Below are positions 38,616 through 48,590 of a stretch of DNA of 64,000 nt, one piece after another. Numbering within the stretch: the first letter of the stretch is position 1; every line of letters begins with the position of its first letter. The stretch covers positions 290,080 to 354,079 of the forward strand of contig NZ_JAGTWO010000001.1 in the NCBI RefSeq assembly GCF_018842675.1, given 5' to 3'. A model generated the notes under the pieces. The model saw only the letters and a list, made by a program, of their open reading frames with translations, was not told the origin of the DNA and ran no database searches. The stretch is from Candidatus Pantoea bituminis. GTDB lineage: Bacteria; Pseudomonadota; Gammaproteobacteria; Enterobacterales; Enterobacteriaceae. Both the position numbers and the translations under genes were made by a program.

Positions 38616-39518
38616 ATGGACGTGTTAGGGCTGATTAGCACTTTTATCCGCGTGGTGGAGAACGGCAGTATTGCAGCGGCGGCACGCGCTAAAGGTATGA
38701 GTCCAGCGGCAGTTAGCCAGAGCCTTTCTCGGCTTGAGACCCATTTGGGTGTGCGCCTGATTTCGCGCACCACACGTAGCATGACACTCACCGAAAATGG
38801 TAAGCGTTATTTCGAGAAAGTACGCCATATTCCCCATGATATCGAAATCGCCTCGCAGGCTGCAGCGTTTGAAACCAAACCGCAGGGTCCTCTTTGTATC
38901 GCTACGACGGCTGCGTTTGGTCGTTACGTTCTCGCTCCACTGATGCCCGCTTTTCAAAACGCTTTTCCTGATATTAATATCGAATTGATTAGTACCGATC
39001 GCAACGTCGACCATCGGTTGGAAGGCGTCGACGTCAGTATCCGCATTGAGGCACAGCTGAACGATCAACTGATTGCCAGGAAAATCGCATCGTTACCGTT
39101 TATCTTCTGTGCGGCCCCTGCTTATCTGAACCATGCGGGCATCCCTCAAACTCCCGAAGAACTTAGCCAGCACGCCTGTCTGGTTTTCCGCTATCCCACA
39201 GATGGTCGTTTTCTACCCTGGACTTTTATGATCAATGGCCAACCGGTTAACGCGAAACTCAACCCCACGTTCATTAGTGACGATATTGATATCATTGCAA
39301 AAATAGCGGCAAACGGAGGAGGCGTTGCCCGACTGGCAAGCTTTGTTGCTCAGCCGTTGATAAACAATGGTCAACTCATGCCTTTGTTCTGCTCAGGCCA
39401 CCGTGGTGAGAGCAAAATAGAGTCTTTACCGATGAATATTTATGCCTGCGTCAACGAACGTTCGGCACTTAATTCAAAAGTCCGAGCCTTTATTGAGTTT
39501 TTAGAAAGGGCGATGTAG
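38616..39518 (+). CDS. LysR-family transcriptional regulator
   Basis: LysR-type regulator of 300 residues. The helix-turn-helix is at residues about 16-60 (RAKGMSPAAVSQSLSRLETH, then GVRLISRTTRSMTLTENGKR). The periplasmic-binding-like effector domain has APLMPAFQNAFPDINIELIS. GGGGATG precedes the ATG. It is divergent from the DUF2798 gene. The group is the CrgA/DsdC-like subset that often controls adjacent redox or transport genes. Effector unknown. Confidence 0.92.
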   Translation: MDVLGLISTFIRVVENGSIAAAARAKGMSPAAVSQSLSRLETHLGVRLISRTTRSMTLTENGKRYFEKVRHIPHDIEIASQAAAFETKPQGPLCIATTAAFGRYVLAPLMPAFQNAFPDINIELISTDRNVDHRLEGVDVSIRIEAQLNDQLIARKIASLPFIFCAAPAYLNHAGIPQTPEELSQHACLVFRYPTDGRFLPWTFMINGQPVNAKLNPTFISDDIDIIAKIAANGGGVARLASFVAQPLINNGQLMPLFCSGHRGESKIESLPMNIYACVNERSALNSKVRAFIEFLERAM

Positions 39519-39660
39519 GGCGAGGCACAGTTGTTTTATGCAGAACCAAAAACTGAGTGCTTTTAAGACAAACGATCAACGGTAAGTTCAGCGGGTTACG
39601 CATGGCTATCTTTAAAAAAGGTGGCCGAGCATGACCGATTGAACACACAGCATAATACTG

Positions 39661-39680
39661 GCTATTAGCGAAAAGCGGAC
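39661..39680 (+). repeat. Dispersed repeat, half copy 4
   Basis: Only the second block is present: GCTATTAGCGAAAAGCGGAC. Confidence 0.55.
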
Positions 39681-39789
39681 GTATGAAGGACAGATCAGGA
39701 CAAGAGATGTCGAGAGTATAGAATTAATGAATCCTGTCTGGTAATCATTATGTTGATGAGATTAAAGCACTTCTGCATAAGGCGGATAT

Positions 39790-40101
39790 ATGGATTTTTA
39801 TTGCAGTAAAGAATTCACTGGCTTAAAAGCCTGGGACTCTCAACATGTTGCCAGCTTCGATAATATCAGCGTAAAACTTCACTGGACCGATCAGCCTTAC
39901 AAATGGCATATCAATGACGGACAAGAGGTTTTTGCTGTTATGGATGGTTGTGTTGAAATGTTTTACAAAGAAAACGGGGAAATTAAAAGCAGGGAGCTGA
40001 AAACAGGAGATATTTTTTATGCAAGTGAAGGGACAGAACACATTGCTCATCCGCAAGGAATAGCACGCGTTCTTGTTATTGAAAAAGAAGGATCAATCTA
40101 A
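39790..40101 (+). CDS. Cupin-domain protein
   Basis: Single cupin of 103 residues. Motif 1 is WHINDGQEVFAVMDGCVEMF (His and Glu ligands), motif 2 is GTEHIAHPQG. AAGGCGG precedes the ATG. No linked partner on the same strand within 250 bases. Small stand-alone cupins of this kind have no fixed function. Confidence 0.85.
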   Translation: MDFYCSKEFTGLKAWDSQHVASFDNISVKLHWTDQPYKWHINDGQEVFAVMDGCVEMFYKENGEIKSRELKTGDIFYASEGTEHIAHPQGIARVLVIEKEGSI

Positions 40102-40509
40102 TCCTAATTTCAAATAACCGGTTTAAGCGATTTGATCTGTCACGTACCAGGGAGGTACTGGGTTATCAGCCAGCCGATAATGCCTTGCAGGCGTTTAAGC
40201 CGTGTTCACTTCTATACTGACATCAACAGATGTCATATATGGCCGGGGCCAGGCCAGTTGTAGGATGCAGGTTTCATTAAAGATCATGGGTAAATCAGCC
40301 GATAAACGTAGACTACTCCTTCTGACCTTGTATTCGTCATAGAGAATTTCCCGCTCATTTCTGCGGGCAAAATGGCACCGTAGAAGTGCTGTTGATCAAG
40401 CTACAGTGTCAGCCACCGCTCATGACTGACATTCGCGAAATTGAGAACCTCTTACCGACGCACTTCCCAAGTTTCTGAGGCAGCAATTACGGCGATCAAA
40501 AGGTCGGTA
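40102..40509. other. Intergenic, no gene recognised
   Basis: About 400 bases upstream of the GGDEF gene; nothing recognised beyond presumed promoter DNA. Confidence 0.45.
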
Positions 40510-41823
40510 ATGACCAGTATCGAGCTTGTTCAGTATTGTCAGCAAACAACGGATCCGACCACCATGAACACTGTGATCAAACCTACCCTTTCCGCCGTTT
40601 GGTCCATGGACGCACAAGGCATATGCATCGCCAGTCAGGAAAGCCCTGCGGGCCTAATGCCCGCACTGAAAGGCGTCACGCTAAGTGCATGGCTGAAGCT
40701 CGCACAGGCTGATGATGATGCTAAGATCGCGCAGCAACTTACTGCGGCATTGGAATTTGTGACACCTTTTCATCTCGAAGTACCCATCCATTGTCTGGAT
40801 GGAACAACGCGGCGTGTGATTGTTTCAGGCCTGCCGGATTGCCAACCTAGTGCTCCTCATCTGCAGTACAGCGGCTTCATTGTTGATATAACCGGGCAGC
40901 GCAAAGCACTTGAAGACGCGCTGCGCACGGCGGCGGAATACCGTTTGTTGATTGAAAACAGCACCGACCTGATCGCCCATTGCGACACGGACGGCAGATA
41001 CGTGTCGATCTCGCCTTCTTATAGCAAAATGATAGGCTGGTCAGCCGATGAGATGACAGGCCAACGGGTCGTAGATTTCCTGCATCCCGACGACCGCGCA
41101 TCCGCCACGGATGTACTGGTACATCTCTTCAATGGTGGCGTGCGGCCGGACGTAGTCGAGGTGCGCAAGCAACATCGCGATGGGCACTACATTACACTTG
41201 GCACCAAGGCCTGCGGCGTCAGCGATCCTTCCACAGGCAACAACATCGGTGCCGTGTTGATTTCGCGCGACATTACGCGTGACAAGGAAAAGATCCAGAA
41301 ACTTGAGAAACTGGCCACCCACGACACATTGACCGGGTTGCCTAACCGAGCCTGGATCAATGACCAGGTTAGCTGCATGCTCTCGCAGGGCGAAGATCTG
41401 GCATACACGACAGTCCTGTTTATCGATCTGAATGGGTTCAAAACTGTCAATGATTCGATGGGACTCGCGACTGGGGATGCCTTGCTGCAGCAGGTAAGCG
41501 AACGGCTACAACGCTGCATGCGCCCGGGCGACTCTGTGGCACGCCTGGGCGGAGACGAGTTTGTGGTCGCAGCGAAGTGCAACAATCGCGAGGCGGCGTC
41601 CATAATCGCCCAGCGCCTCATTGACAGCCTGAAAGAGCCATTTTCTATCAATAGTCTGGAAGTACCGATCGGAGCGGCGATTGGCATCAGCCTTGCACGG
41701 TTTGGGACAACATCGGCCAAGATGTTATTTGAAAATGCCGATAAAGCGATGTATCAAGCGAAAGCATGCCGTGATAGTTCATATCAGTTTTTTGAGCCCA
41801 CAACGCGGCCGTTACGTGATTAG
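40510..41823 (+). CDS. PAS-GGDEF diguanylate cyclase
   Basis: Diguanylate cyclase of about 437 residues from MTSIELVQYCQQTT; AAAGG lies upstream of 40510 (MNTVIKP at 40564 is an alternative start). A PAS-like N-terminal region and PAC (YSGFIVDITGQRKALEDALR) are followed by a second PAS (YRLLIENSTDLIAHCDTDGR). The GGDEF domain is complete: HDTLTGLPNRAWINDQ and RLGGDEFVVAAK. An RPGD I-site lies five residues before GGDEF, so product inhibition by c-di-GMP is expected. No EAL domain and no membrane segment, so it is a cytoplasmic enzyme sensing through its PAS domains. Confidence 0.93.
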   Translation: MTSIELVQYCQQTTDPTTMNTVIKPTLSAVWSMDAQGICIASQESPAGLMPALKGVTLSAWLKLAQADDDAKIAQQLTAALEFVTPFHLEVPIHCLDGTTRRVIVSGLPDCQPSAPHLQYSGFIVDITGQRKALEDALRTAAEYRLLIENSTDLIAHCDTDGRYVSISPSYSKMIGWSADEMTGQRVVDFLHPDDRASATDVLVHLFNGGVRPDVVEVRKQHRDGHYITLGTKACGVSDPSTGNNIGAVLISRDITRDKEKIQKLEKLATHDTLTGLPNRAWINDQVSCMLSQGEDLAYTTVLFIDLNGFKTVNDSMGLATGDALLQQVSERLQRCMRPGDSVARLGGDEFVVAAKCNNREAASIIAQRLIDSLKEPFSINSLEVPIGAAIGISLARFGTTSAKMLFENADKAMYQAKACRDSSYQFFEPTTRPLRD

Positions 41824-42215
41824 GATAGCCGGCTTCGCTTTCTGCCCTTGTCTGTGATTCACCATGGTGTCGTTTACCCTAATGCCCGTTCGGCGCATTA
41901 CCGTAGAGCGCTTCAGCGCATATTTCCCGCCTCAGAAAGATGCGCTGAATTTCGCAAATGAATCCTGCGCTTAAGCATAGCTAAGCAAAAAATGTATAAG
42001 AAATGACGTTAGAAGCTTCTCAGACATTCGCTATTGGCACAAAGCCGTCTTACGCGAGCAAAAGCGGATATTCTGTCTGCGATCTTAATTACAAAGCTAA
42101 CGGATGCCGGTATGAAAGATCACCCGAACACCAACTCTATCTTTTTTAGGTAGTTGCAGTGCAAATCGTTATGTAGTGAAATATATAGCGATAAGGATAC
42201 TGAAAGAGGGGTTCA
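41824..42215. other. Intergenic with dispersed-repeat copy 5
   Basis: About 390 bases without a gene; holds the repeat at 42021-42069. Confidence 0.5.
42021..42069 (+). repeat. Dispersed repeat, copy 5
   Basis: CAGACATTCGCTATTGGCAC, then AAAGCCGTCTTACGCGAGCA and AAAGCGGAT; a degenerate copy. Confidence 0.5.
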
Positions 42216-42710
42216 ATGAATCTGTATATGTTTTACATCGGTGGAAACGCCGGTAAATCTAATATTGAAGTGCATGACATCCAGTTTGTTGCAGCCAAAG
42301 AACCAAAAGATGCTTGGCCTGCTCTGCGGGAAGCATGGTTTGGTGATAGTGATAAAATTCATATTGACGGCTACAGCCGTATTACCTGGGCTGATGGATA
42401 TTCCGTCAAGCTCTCTGCTGAACCATCGCAATTTACGAAAAAGTTATTTTTCGTAAACGCAGGCGGTTACAGACCTGACAGGCTAGCAGAGTTACATGAA
42501 TTCGATTTGTTTGTCGCTGAAAATGCACAAGGTGCCAAAGACAAAGCACTACAAACGTTGCTCTGTGGCGTCGATCATCAACATAAGGATAATTTGAAAG
42601 ATGTTGACGATTGTTTGTTACTTGAAAAAGTAGGGGGTTATTTATTCATCTGGCTCCCTGCGATTCAGGAAGTCGTGATCAACCCGAATGGCAGGGCTAT
42701 CAACCGATAG
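42216..42710 (+). CDS. DUF1543 protein
   Basis: Soluble protein of 164 residues. It starts MNLYMFYIGGNAGKSNIEVH and contains the DUF1543 pattern HDIQFVAAKEPKDAWPALRE and RITWADGYSV, repeated in weaker form in the second half (LFFVNAGGYRPDRLAELHEF). The strong AGAGGGG ribosome site fits the start. Function of DUF1543 is unknown. Monocistronic. Confidence 0.88.
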   Translation: MNLYMFYIGGNAGKSNIEVHDIQFVAAKEPKDAWPALREAWFGDSDKIHIDGYSRITWADGYSVKLSAEPSQFTKKLFFVNAGGYRPDRLAELHEFDLFVAENAQGAKDKALQTLLCGVDHQHKDNLKDVDDCLLLEKVGGYLFIWLPAIQEVVINPNGRAINR

Positions 42711-42756
42711 GTATCTGACATTGTAAAGACGGTCTTGCCGACTTAGGGTGAGGCTT

Positions 42757-42825
42757 GTCCCCGCCTTTAGTTTGGCACAAAGCGGTCAGGTACTAGTCCG
42801 AGTCTGCTATGAACGAGAAGCGGTC
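42757..42825 (+). repeat. Dispersed repeat, copy 6
   Basis: GTCCCCGCCTTTAGTTTGGC, ACAAAGCGGTC, then TCTGCTATGAACGAGAAGCG. It lies between the convergent DUF1543 and amidase genes. Confidence 0.65.
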
Positions 42826-42900
42826 GCACAATAAATCTATCTTTGCGCGACGCGCCGCTACGTATATCGCAATCTATCTATTAACGGAAAAATTGCATTT

Positions 42901-44342
42901 TCAGTTTGGCAACGCACCTGCCCAGATCTCCGGACGCCGTCCACGCCAAGGGTGCGCACGTTCAATCTGACCGGCAAGACTGAGTAGTGCATGCTCGCAG
43001 TTGTATCCTGCGAAGAACTGCATCCCGATTGGCAGATGGTTTGATTCGCAGAAACCCAGTGGAATCGACATGGCTGGCGTTCCGCACACGTTAGCCAACG
43101 CTGTGAAGGGCGTCTGGCTGAAAACATGATGTAGCCAATCGCGGCCATCCATTTTATCCTGACCGCGATTAAAGGCACCCAACTTCGCAGGAACGTCAGG
43201 CAAAGTCGGGGTCAGCAACATATCGTATTCCCCAAAAAATGCCCCCATCTTTCGCGTAACGGTGTTTCTCATGTGCATTGCCCCAACAAGCTCAGTTGCC
43301 TTAAGTTCATGACCGAGTTTCCAGAGGGCAAGGTTAGAAGGTTCGAGGGTTTCGGTATTGATGGGCTTATTGTTCATTGAAGCCAGCGCATCGATCCAGC
43401 CTGCTGAGTTTGCCGCCCAGAAACACGCATTCATTTCCACAAATGCATCCCAGCTCAGCCCAATGTCTGGCATGACTTCTTCCACCTGATGGCCCAGTGC
43501 CAGCAGCAGCTTGACGGTTTGTTCAACTGCAGACACGACTTCCGGTGTGCTTCGTTTACCGTTAAGAGGATGAGTTAAAACGCCAATTTTGAGATTGCCC
43601 GGGTCGCTCTCAACGCTTGTGACTAATCCAGGCGTGGAGCGGTCAATGTTAAAGGGATCTCCCGGCATATTTCCCTGAACGGCTTCCAAAAGCGCAGCGC
43701 TATCGCGTACCGAGCGGGAGACAAAACCATGCACGGCGAGTCCCGACCAGATTTCGTCGACATCAGGTCCCATACTGATCCGGCCCCGACTGGATTTTAA
43801 TCCAAACAGGCCGTTTGCTGATGCCGGGATACGAATAGAGCCACCGCCATCTGTAGCATGTGCAGCAGGAACGATACCGGAAGCGACGGCAGCAGCTGAA
43901 CCGCCACTCGATCCACCGGCACTAAAATCACTATTCCATGGATTTCGTGTACCGCCATTAAACAGGGGTTCGGTAGTAATACTGGCAGCTAACTCAGGCG
44001 TGGTGGTTCGCCCCATAAGAACCAAGCCTGCCTGCCTCATTTTTACGGTTAGATGGGAATCATGAGGCGAAACCATGCCAGCTGCGAGACGGCTGCCGAG
44101 CTCATTGAGGCGCCCGGCGACGGAAATACCCAGATCTTTAACCAGCATCGGCACGCCAGTCATTGGCCCCGCTTGATTGTATTTTTCACCTTCCCAGCAT
44201 TCTATAACAGCGTGAACATCAGGGTTTACGGCCTGATAAGCCCGCATGGCTGCGGATGATACTTCGGCAGGGCTAACTTCTTTTTATTGATCAGCTCAGC
44301 AAGACCGATGGCATCAAAAGACGTGTAGTCAGATAAGTTCAT
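42901..44342 (-). CDS. Amidase signature-family enzyme, frameshifted as sequenced
   Basis: Amidase of 480 residues after repair. Start MNLSDYTSFDAIGLAELINK at 44342. One extra A at T5 44281-44285 restores INKKEVSPAEVSSAAMRAYQ and 481 codons. The Ser-cisSer-Lys triad is visible: Lys in MLVKDLGIS, and the Gly/Ser-rich signature DFSAGGSSGGSAAAVASG. The family hydrolyses a carboxamide to acid and ammonia. It is divergent from a TetR regulator with paired operators in between, so it is probably repressed by it. Substrate unknown. Confidence 0.87.
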
Positions 44343-44407
44343 AAACGTTCCAGTGTTTTGAGTAAGACAGATAAGCCCGTGTAGGGTATACTTGGTGGTA
44401 TCTTTTA

Positions 44408-44441
44408 ATACCAATCGGTATCGTATGATACCAATCGGTAT
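44408..44441. promoter_or_regulatory. Tandem TetR operators
   Basis: Two identical near-palindromes ATACCAATCGGTAT at 44408-44421 and 44428-44441, exactly 20 bases apart, i.e. on the same DNA face. The second ends 21 bases before the TetR start (44463) and the first lies 66 bases from the amidase start. Two dimers are likely to bind side by side; binding is inferred. Confidence 0.7.
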
Positions 44442-44462
44442 CATTGCAACCAGGAATTTACG

Positions 44463-45041
44463 ATGCCCAGAGTCAACGAGCCACGCCTGCCTCCCCGAGA
44501 TCGCATTCTTCAGGCGGCCGAAGCACTTTTTTATCAGGAAGGAATAGTTCGCGTTACCGTTGATGCCATTGCAGAAAAAGCGCAGTCAACGAAGATGACG
44601 CTGTATCGTCATTTTGAATCCAAGGAAGTGCTGGTATCGGAGTGGATCGGGTTGTTAATCGAAGATTACAGCCACGTTTTAGATCAATTGGCGGAAAGTC
44701 ATGCTGATAGTGCGGCTGAACAAATTAGCGGGTTCGTACGTTTTGTTATCGACAATCTCTCTGGCACCTCCCAGCGAGGGTGCCCCTTTACCAACACGTT
44801 GGCAGAGATAGGTGATCAGTATGCTGATGTACGCGCAATGATAATCAGTCATAAAAAAAGGCAATATCAGCGGCTGGAGGCTTTATGTACCAAGGCTGGT
44901 GCAAATGACCCTGAATCTCTGGCAAAAGAGATAACGCTCATTCTTGAGGGGATTCAAGTGGTTGCTCAAAATGCAAGCTTCGAGAAGTCTTCAGAATTCA
45001 CCCTCAATATTATTGAAAGCAAGCTCGCCCTGCTTAAATAA
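44463..45041 (+). CDS. TetR-family transcriptional regulator
   Basis: TetR-family protein of 192 residues. The DNA-binding domain is at residues about 10-60 (RILQAAEALFYQEGIVRVTV, then AQSTKMTLYRHFESKEVLV). The C-terminal domain contains GTSQRGCPFTNTLAEIGDQY, the conserved GCPFxN pattern of the TetR_C group found beside oxidoreductases and amidases. Divergent from the amidase. It probably binds the two operators at 44408-44441 and represses both genes. Confidence 0.92.
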   Translation: MPRVNEPRLPPRDRILQAAEALFYQEGIVRVTVDAIAEKAQSTKMTLYRHFESKEVLVSEWIGLLIEDYSHVLDQLAESHADSAAEQISGFVRFVIDNLSGTSQRGCPFTNTLAEIGDQYADVRAMIISHKKRQYQRLEALCTKAGANDPESLAKEITLILEGIQVVAQNASFEKSSEFTLNIIESKLALLK

Positions 45042-45599
45042 TCTGTTTTAGAGGCCCCTGAAGGTAAACCCGTTTGCGGTGAGTATGCCTTACTTGTGGC
45101 CTGAATGTGTTGAATCACTGAATCGCTATGTCCGCTGCTGGCAAAAGGTAGCCTGATGGGGTGGCTCAGATTGCTATGAGCGAAGAGCGGACCGACAAGT
45201 CACGCCGTAAACCCCTAATAAATTCAATCTCAAATCTTGCTGCTCAACGTGGCTATAGAGTGAAATGTCGCCTACTGACGCAGGGGAAAGATTATTTCAG
45301 AGATATTCTGCGGCGTTCCTCAATCCTTCCTTTTTTACCCACCTTAGCCTTTCTCTGCCCCTAAGCCTTATATGAACCTTGTCACAAAACAGGCATGAAG
45401 TTTTTAGCCTTCATCAAACAATATTGCCCGGAGGGAAACTGTTGATATCCCGTTACAGCTTCTCGATCATCATTGTTAACGCTGATTCATGCACCAAACG
45501 CATCAACTCATGATTTTATTGCGCTTATTTACTTTATTTTCCTGATCCAGTCTGCAGCTACAGGCGCTGTAAAAGCGTCAAGACAAACTGGAGATAAAA
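45042..45599. other. Intergenic with dispersed-repeat copy 7
   Basis: About 560 bases without a recognised gene; repeat at 45129-45193. The 3' end should hold the promoter of the MHS transporter gene. Confidence 0.5.
45129..45193 (+). repeat. Dispersed repeat, copy 7
   Basis: TGTCCGCTGCTGGCAAAAGG followed by a spacer and TTGCTATGAGCGAAGAGCGG ACC. Confidence 0.7.
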
Positions 45600-46895
45600 A
45601 TGCATTCCTCTAACGCACCCATGACGACTTGGGCAAGAACCAGCGCGATACTGCGTGTGACCTCTGGCAACTTTCTGGAGCAGTTTGATTTTTTCCTGTT
45701 CGGATTTTATGCCACCTACATCGCACATACATTCTTTCCGGCCAGCAGTGAATTTGCCTCACTGATGATGACTTTCGCCGTCTTTGGTGCGGGCTTTCTG
45801 ATGCGTCCTATCGGCGCAATCGTGCTGGGCGCGTACATTGATAAAGTCGGCAGACGTAAAGGTCTAATTGTTACCCTGACTATCATGGCCGCAGGGACCT
45901 TCCTGATTGTCCTGATCCCATCCTATCAAACGATTGGCTTCTGGGCGCCGTTGTTGGTGCTGGGAGGGCGTTTATTGCAAGGTTTCTCCGCGGGTGCAGA
46001 GCTGGGCGGCGTATCTGTTTACCTGGCAGAGATTGCCACGCCAGGCCGTAAAGGCTTCTACACCAGTTGGCAGTCTGGCAGCCAGCAAGTGGCCATTATG
46101 GTAGCAGCGGCCATGGGCTTCGCACTGAATGCCATCATGGAAGAAAGCGCCATTCGCGAGTGGGGCTGGCGACTGCCTTTCCTGTTCGGCTGCCTGATTG
46201 TACCTTTCATCTTTTTCCTTCGCCGCAAGCTGGAAGAGACCGAAGAGTTCACCGCGCGCCGCAATCATTTGGCGATGCGCGACGCGTTTAAAACCCTTTT
46301 AGCAAACTGGCAGGTGGTTATTGCCGGTATGTTAATGGTCGCCATGACCACCACCGCATTTTATCTGATCACCGTGTATGCCCCGACGTTCGGTAAGAAA
46401 GTGCTGATGCTCAGCGCCTCTGACAGTCTGCTGGTGACCTTACTGGTTGCGATATCTAACTTTCTCTGGTTACCGGTAGGTGGTGCCCTGTCAGATCGTT
46501 ATGGCCGTAAGCCGGTCTTGGTTGCCATGGCATTGCTGGCCCTCATCACTGCATATCCGGCGCTTAGCCTGCTTGCTAAAGCACCGAGTTTTTCCATGAT
46601 GCTGACGGTACTGCTGTGGCTGTCCTTCCTCTATGGCCTCTACAACGGCGCTATGATCCCGGCATTAACGGAGATCATGCCAACAGAGGTCCGGGTTGCT
46701 GGTTTCTCTCTGGCCTACAGTCTGGCAACCGCTGTGTTTGGCGGATTTACGCCAGTTATTTCTACTGCACTGATTGAGTACACCGGCGATAAAGCCTCAC
46801 CCGGCTACTGGATGAGCTTTGCTGCTGTATGTGCACTACTGGCGACGTTTTATTTGTACCGTCGCAGCGCATTATCACTACAAACTGCCCGTTGA
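45600..46895 (+). CDS. MFS transporter, MHS type (citrate/tricarballylate-like)
   Basis: Twelve-helix MHS-family symporter of 431 residues. TM1 has [20 protein letters not shown]. Loop 2-3 is [20 protein letters not shown]. After TM4 it has [20 protein letters not shown]. Loop 8-9 is [18 protein letters not shown]. The [11 protein letters not shown] form instead of EWYDF matches the citrate/tricarballylate proton symporters of this family, so a di- or tricarboxylate is likely. GGAG precedes the ATG. A ModA-like binding protein starts 15 bases after its stop, so the two form an operon. Confidence 0.9.
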   Translation: MHSSNAPMTTWARTSAILRVTSGNFLEQFDFFLFGFYATYIAHTFFPASSEFASLMMTFAVFGAGFLMRPIGAIVLGAYIDKVGRRKGLIVTLTIMAAGTFLIVLIPSYQTIGFWAPLLVLGGRLLQGFSAGAELGGVSVYLAEIATPGRKGFYTSWQSGSQQVAIMVAAAMGFALNAIMEESAIREWGWRLPFLFGCLIVPFIFFLRRKLEETEEFTARRNHLAMRDAFKTLLANWQVVIAGMLMVAMTTTAFYLITVYAPTFGKKVLMLSASDSLLVTLLVAISNFLWLPVGGALSDRYGRKPVLVAMALLALITAYPALSLLAKAPSFSMMLTVLLWLSFLYGLYNGAMIPALTEIMPTEVRVAGFSLAYSLATAVFGGFTPVISTALIEYTGDKASPGYWMSFAAVCALLATFYLYRRSALSLQTAR

Positions 46896-46910
46896 ATCAG
46901 GATTTACGTT

Positions 46911-47717
46911 ATGCAAAAAATTTATCATTCACTCCTTATCACACTGTTATTTGCCTCTGTCAGCTCGGGAGCATTGGCTAAAGAAGTAACCGTCATGATT
47001 TCAGGCGGATTTAAAGCCGCACTGGAAAAATTGGCCCCACAATTTGAAGCTGAGAGCGGCGACAACATCATTTTGATATCCGGCCCCTCTATGGGTAAAA
47101 CCCCTCAGGCGATTCCAGCACGCCTGGCCCGTGGCGAAAACGCTGATGTGGTAATTATGGTGGGTGATGCGCTGAAAAACCTGGAAAAGGATAAATGGCT
47201 ACTGCCAGGCTCGCGCGTAGAGCTAGCTGACTCATCAATTGGTATGGTCGTCAAACAAGGTGACTCTGAACCGACTATCAAAAAGCAGGCAGATCTGCGC
47301 AATACCCTACTGCAGGCCAAATCCATCGCTTATTCTGACAGTGCCAGCGGCCGATATGTCAGCAGCCAGCTGTTCAAAAAACTGGGTATTGAAGACAAGG
47401 TAAAAGAGAAAGTGCACATGATTCAGCGCATTCCGGTGGCATCCGAAGTGGCGAAAGGAAAATATGCTCTGGGTTTTCAGCAGGTGAGCGAATTGATTCC
47501 GGTATCGGGCGTAACCTTTATTGGCGAGTTGCCTGAAGATGTGCAGTACATTACCCGGTTTTCCGGCGCGGTGACCGCCAAAGCAGAACACCCGAAAGAA
47601 GGCAAAGCGCTACTGAATTTCCTCTCTTCCGCCGAGGCGCAAAAAACGATTCGCGCCACCGGGATGCGATCGGTGAAAACTGAACGACCCGTTAACCCAC
47701 GTGATACTGTTCAGTGA
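46911..47717 (+). CDS. ModA-like periplasmic substrate-binding protein
   Basis: Periplasmic binding protein of 268 residues. The signal peptide MQKIYHSLLITLLFASVSSG ends at ALAKEVTV. Fold and blocks follow the ModA/SBP_bac_11 group: VMISGGFKAALEKLAPQFEA, ADVVIMVGDALKNL and AYSDSASGRYVSSQLFKKLG, then FLSSAEAQKTIRATGM. No ABC permease or ATPase is linked; instead it follows an MHS symporter. Its 3' end overlaps the convergent LysR gene by 26 bases. It may bind an organic acid rather than molybdate (inference from the context). Confidence 0.87.
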   Translation: MQKIYHSLLITLLFASVSSGALAKEVTVMISGGFKAALEKLAPQFEAESGDNIILISGPSMGKTPQAIPARLARGENADVVIMVGDALKNLEKDKWLLPGSRVELADSSIGMVVKQGDSEPTIKKQADLRNTLLQAKSIAYSDSASGRYVSSQLFKKLGIEDKVKEKVHMIQRIPVASEVAKGKYALGFQQVSELIPVSGVTFIGELPEDVQYITRFSGAVTAKAEHPKEGKALLNFLSSAEAQKTIRATGMRSVKTERPVNPRDTVQ

Positions 47718-48590
47718 TCAACTTTTCCAACTCGGCGGCGACGTAGGATTGCATACGTCCGCTGCGCCTGATCAGGCCAACCGTGCGCTTCACCACCGGA
47801 TCCGTTAGCGGCAGGTGAGTCAGCAATGAATGCTCAGAAGTCGGCATGGACATAGTGGGCACGGCAGCAATGCCGACGCCCGCTTCAACCATACCTAGCA
47901 TGGTCGTCACGTGACGGGTTTCGCAGATACTGGCACGCTCAGGAGTGATGTTTTCCAGCATTTTATCGAGCAAATTGCGGTTACCAGATGTCTTATCCAG
48001 CCCAACATAATCGTGTTGATAAAACTCGCGCCAGGTCAGGCTTTTTTGCTGGCTATTGGATGATCGCGTCTGCAGGCGGCAACGTAAGCATCTCCCACCA
48101 ACGGGAGAAATTCGATATTGGGCTGCAGGTTTTTCGCAAAACAGATACCGAAGTCTGCCTGACCACTGGCAACCGCTTCAATGACATTACCGGCACTGCT
48201 ATCAATAATCTTAACGCGTACCCGTGGATAGCGGACCTGGAAACGGCGAATCACGTCAGGCATGAAATAGTAGGCTGCCGAAGGCACTGTGGCGACAGTT
48301 ACCAAGCCCACGCGATCCTGACCAACCTTATTGATATCCGCTAATACCAACTCAACATTGGCCAGTAGCTGATCTGAACGTTCAGCAAAGGTCTGTCCAT
48401 ATAGTGTCAGCGTGACGCGCCGGGTAGTTCTTTGGAACAACTTTATACCGAGCGCAGATTCTAGCTTCTCTATCCTGCGGCTCAATGCTGACTGTGAAAG
48501 GCAGATAGACTCTGCGGCAAGCCGAAAATTACCGTATTCAACCAGCGCTCGAAAGGCATAAAGATCGTTGAGATCAAAATTCACGGGCAT
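47692..48590 (-). CDS. LysR-family regulator, frameshifted as sequenced
   Basis: LysR regulator of 299 residues after repair. The N-terminal frame has MPVNFDLNDLYAFRALVEYG, the helix-turn-helix FRLAAESICLSQSALSRRIE, and effector part ACRRDHPIASKK. The C-terminal frame has SLTWREFYQHDYVGLDKTSG, VTTMLGMVEAGVGIAAVPTM and ends at 47692. One extra base at T6 48042-48047 joins them (IASKKSLTWREF) with exactly 300 codons. It is convergent with the MHS/ModA-like operon and may control it. The ATG at 48620 is an alternative start. Confidence 0.87.

Noticed and set aside
46911..47717. Molybdate transport operon
   Set aside because: The ModA-like protein has no modB or modC next to it and is co-directional with a carboxylate-type symporter.
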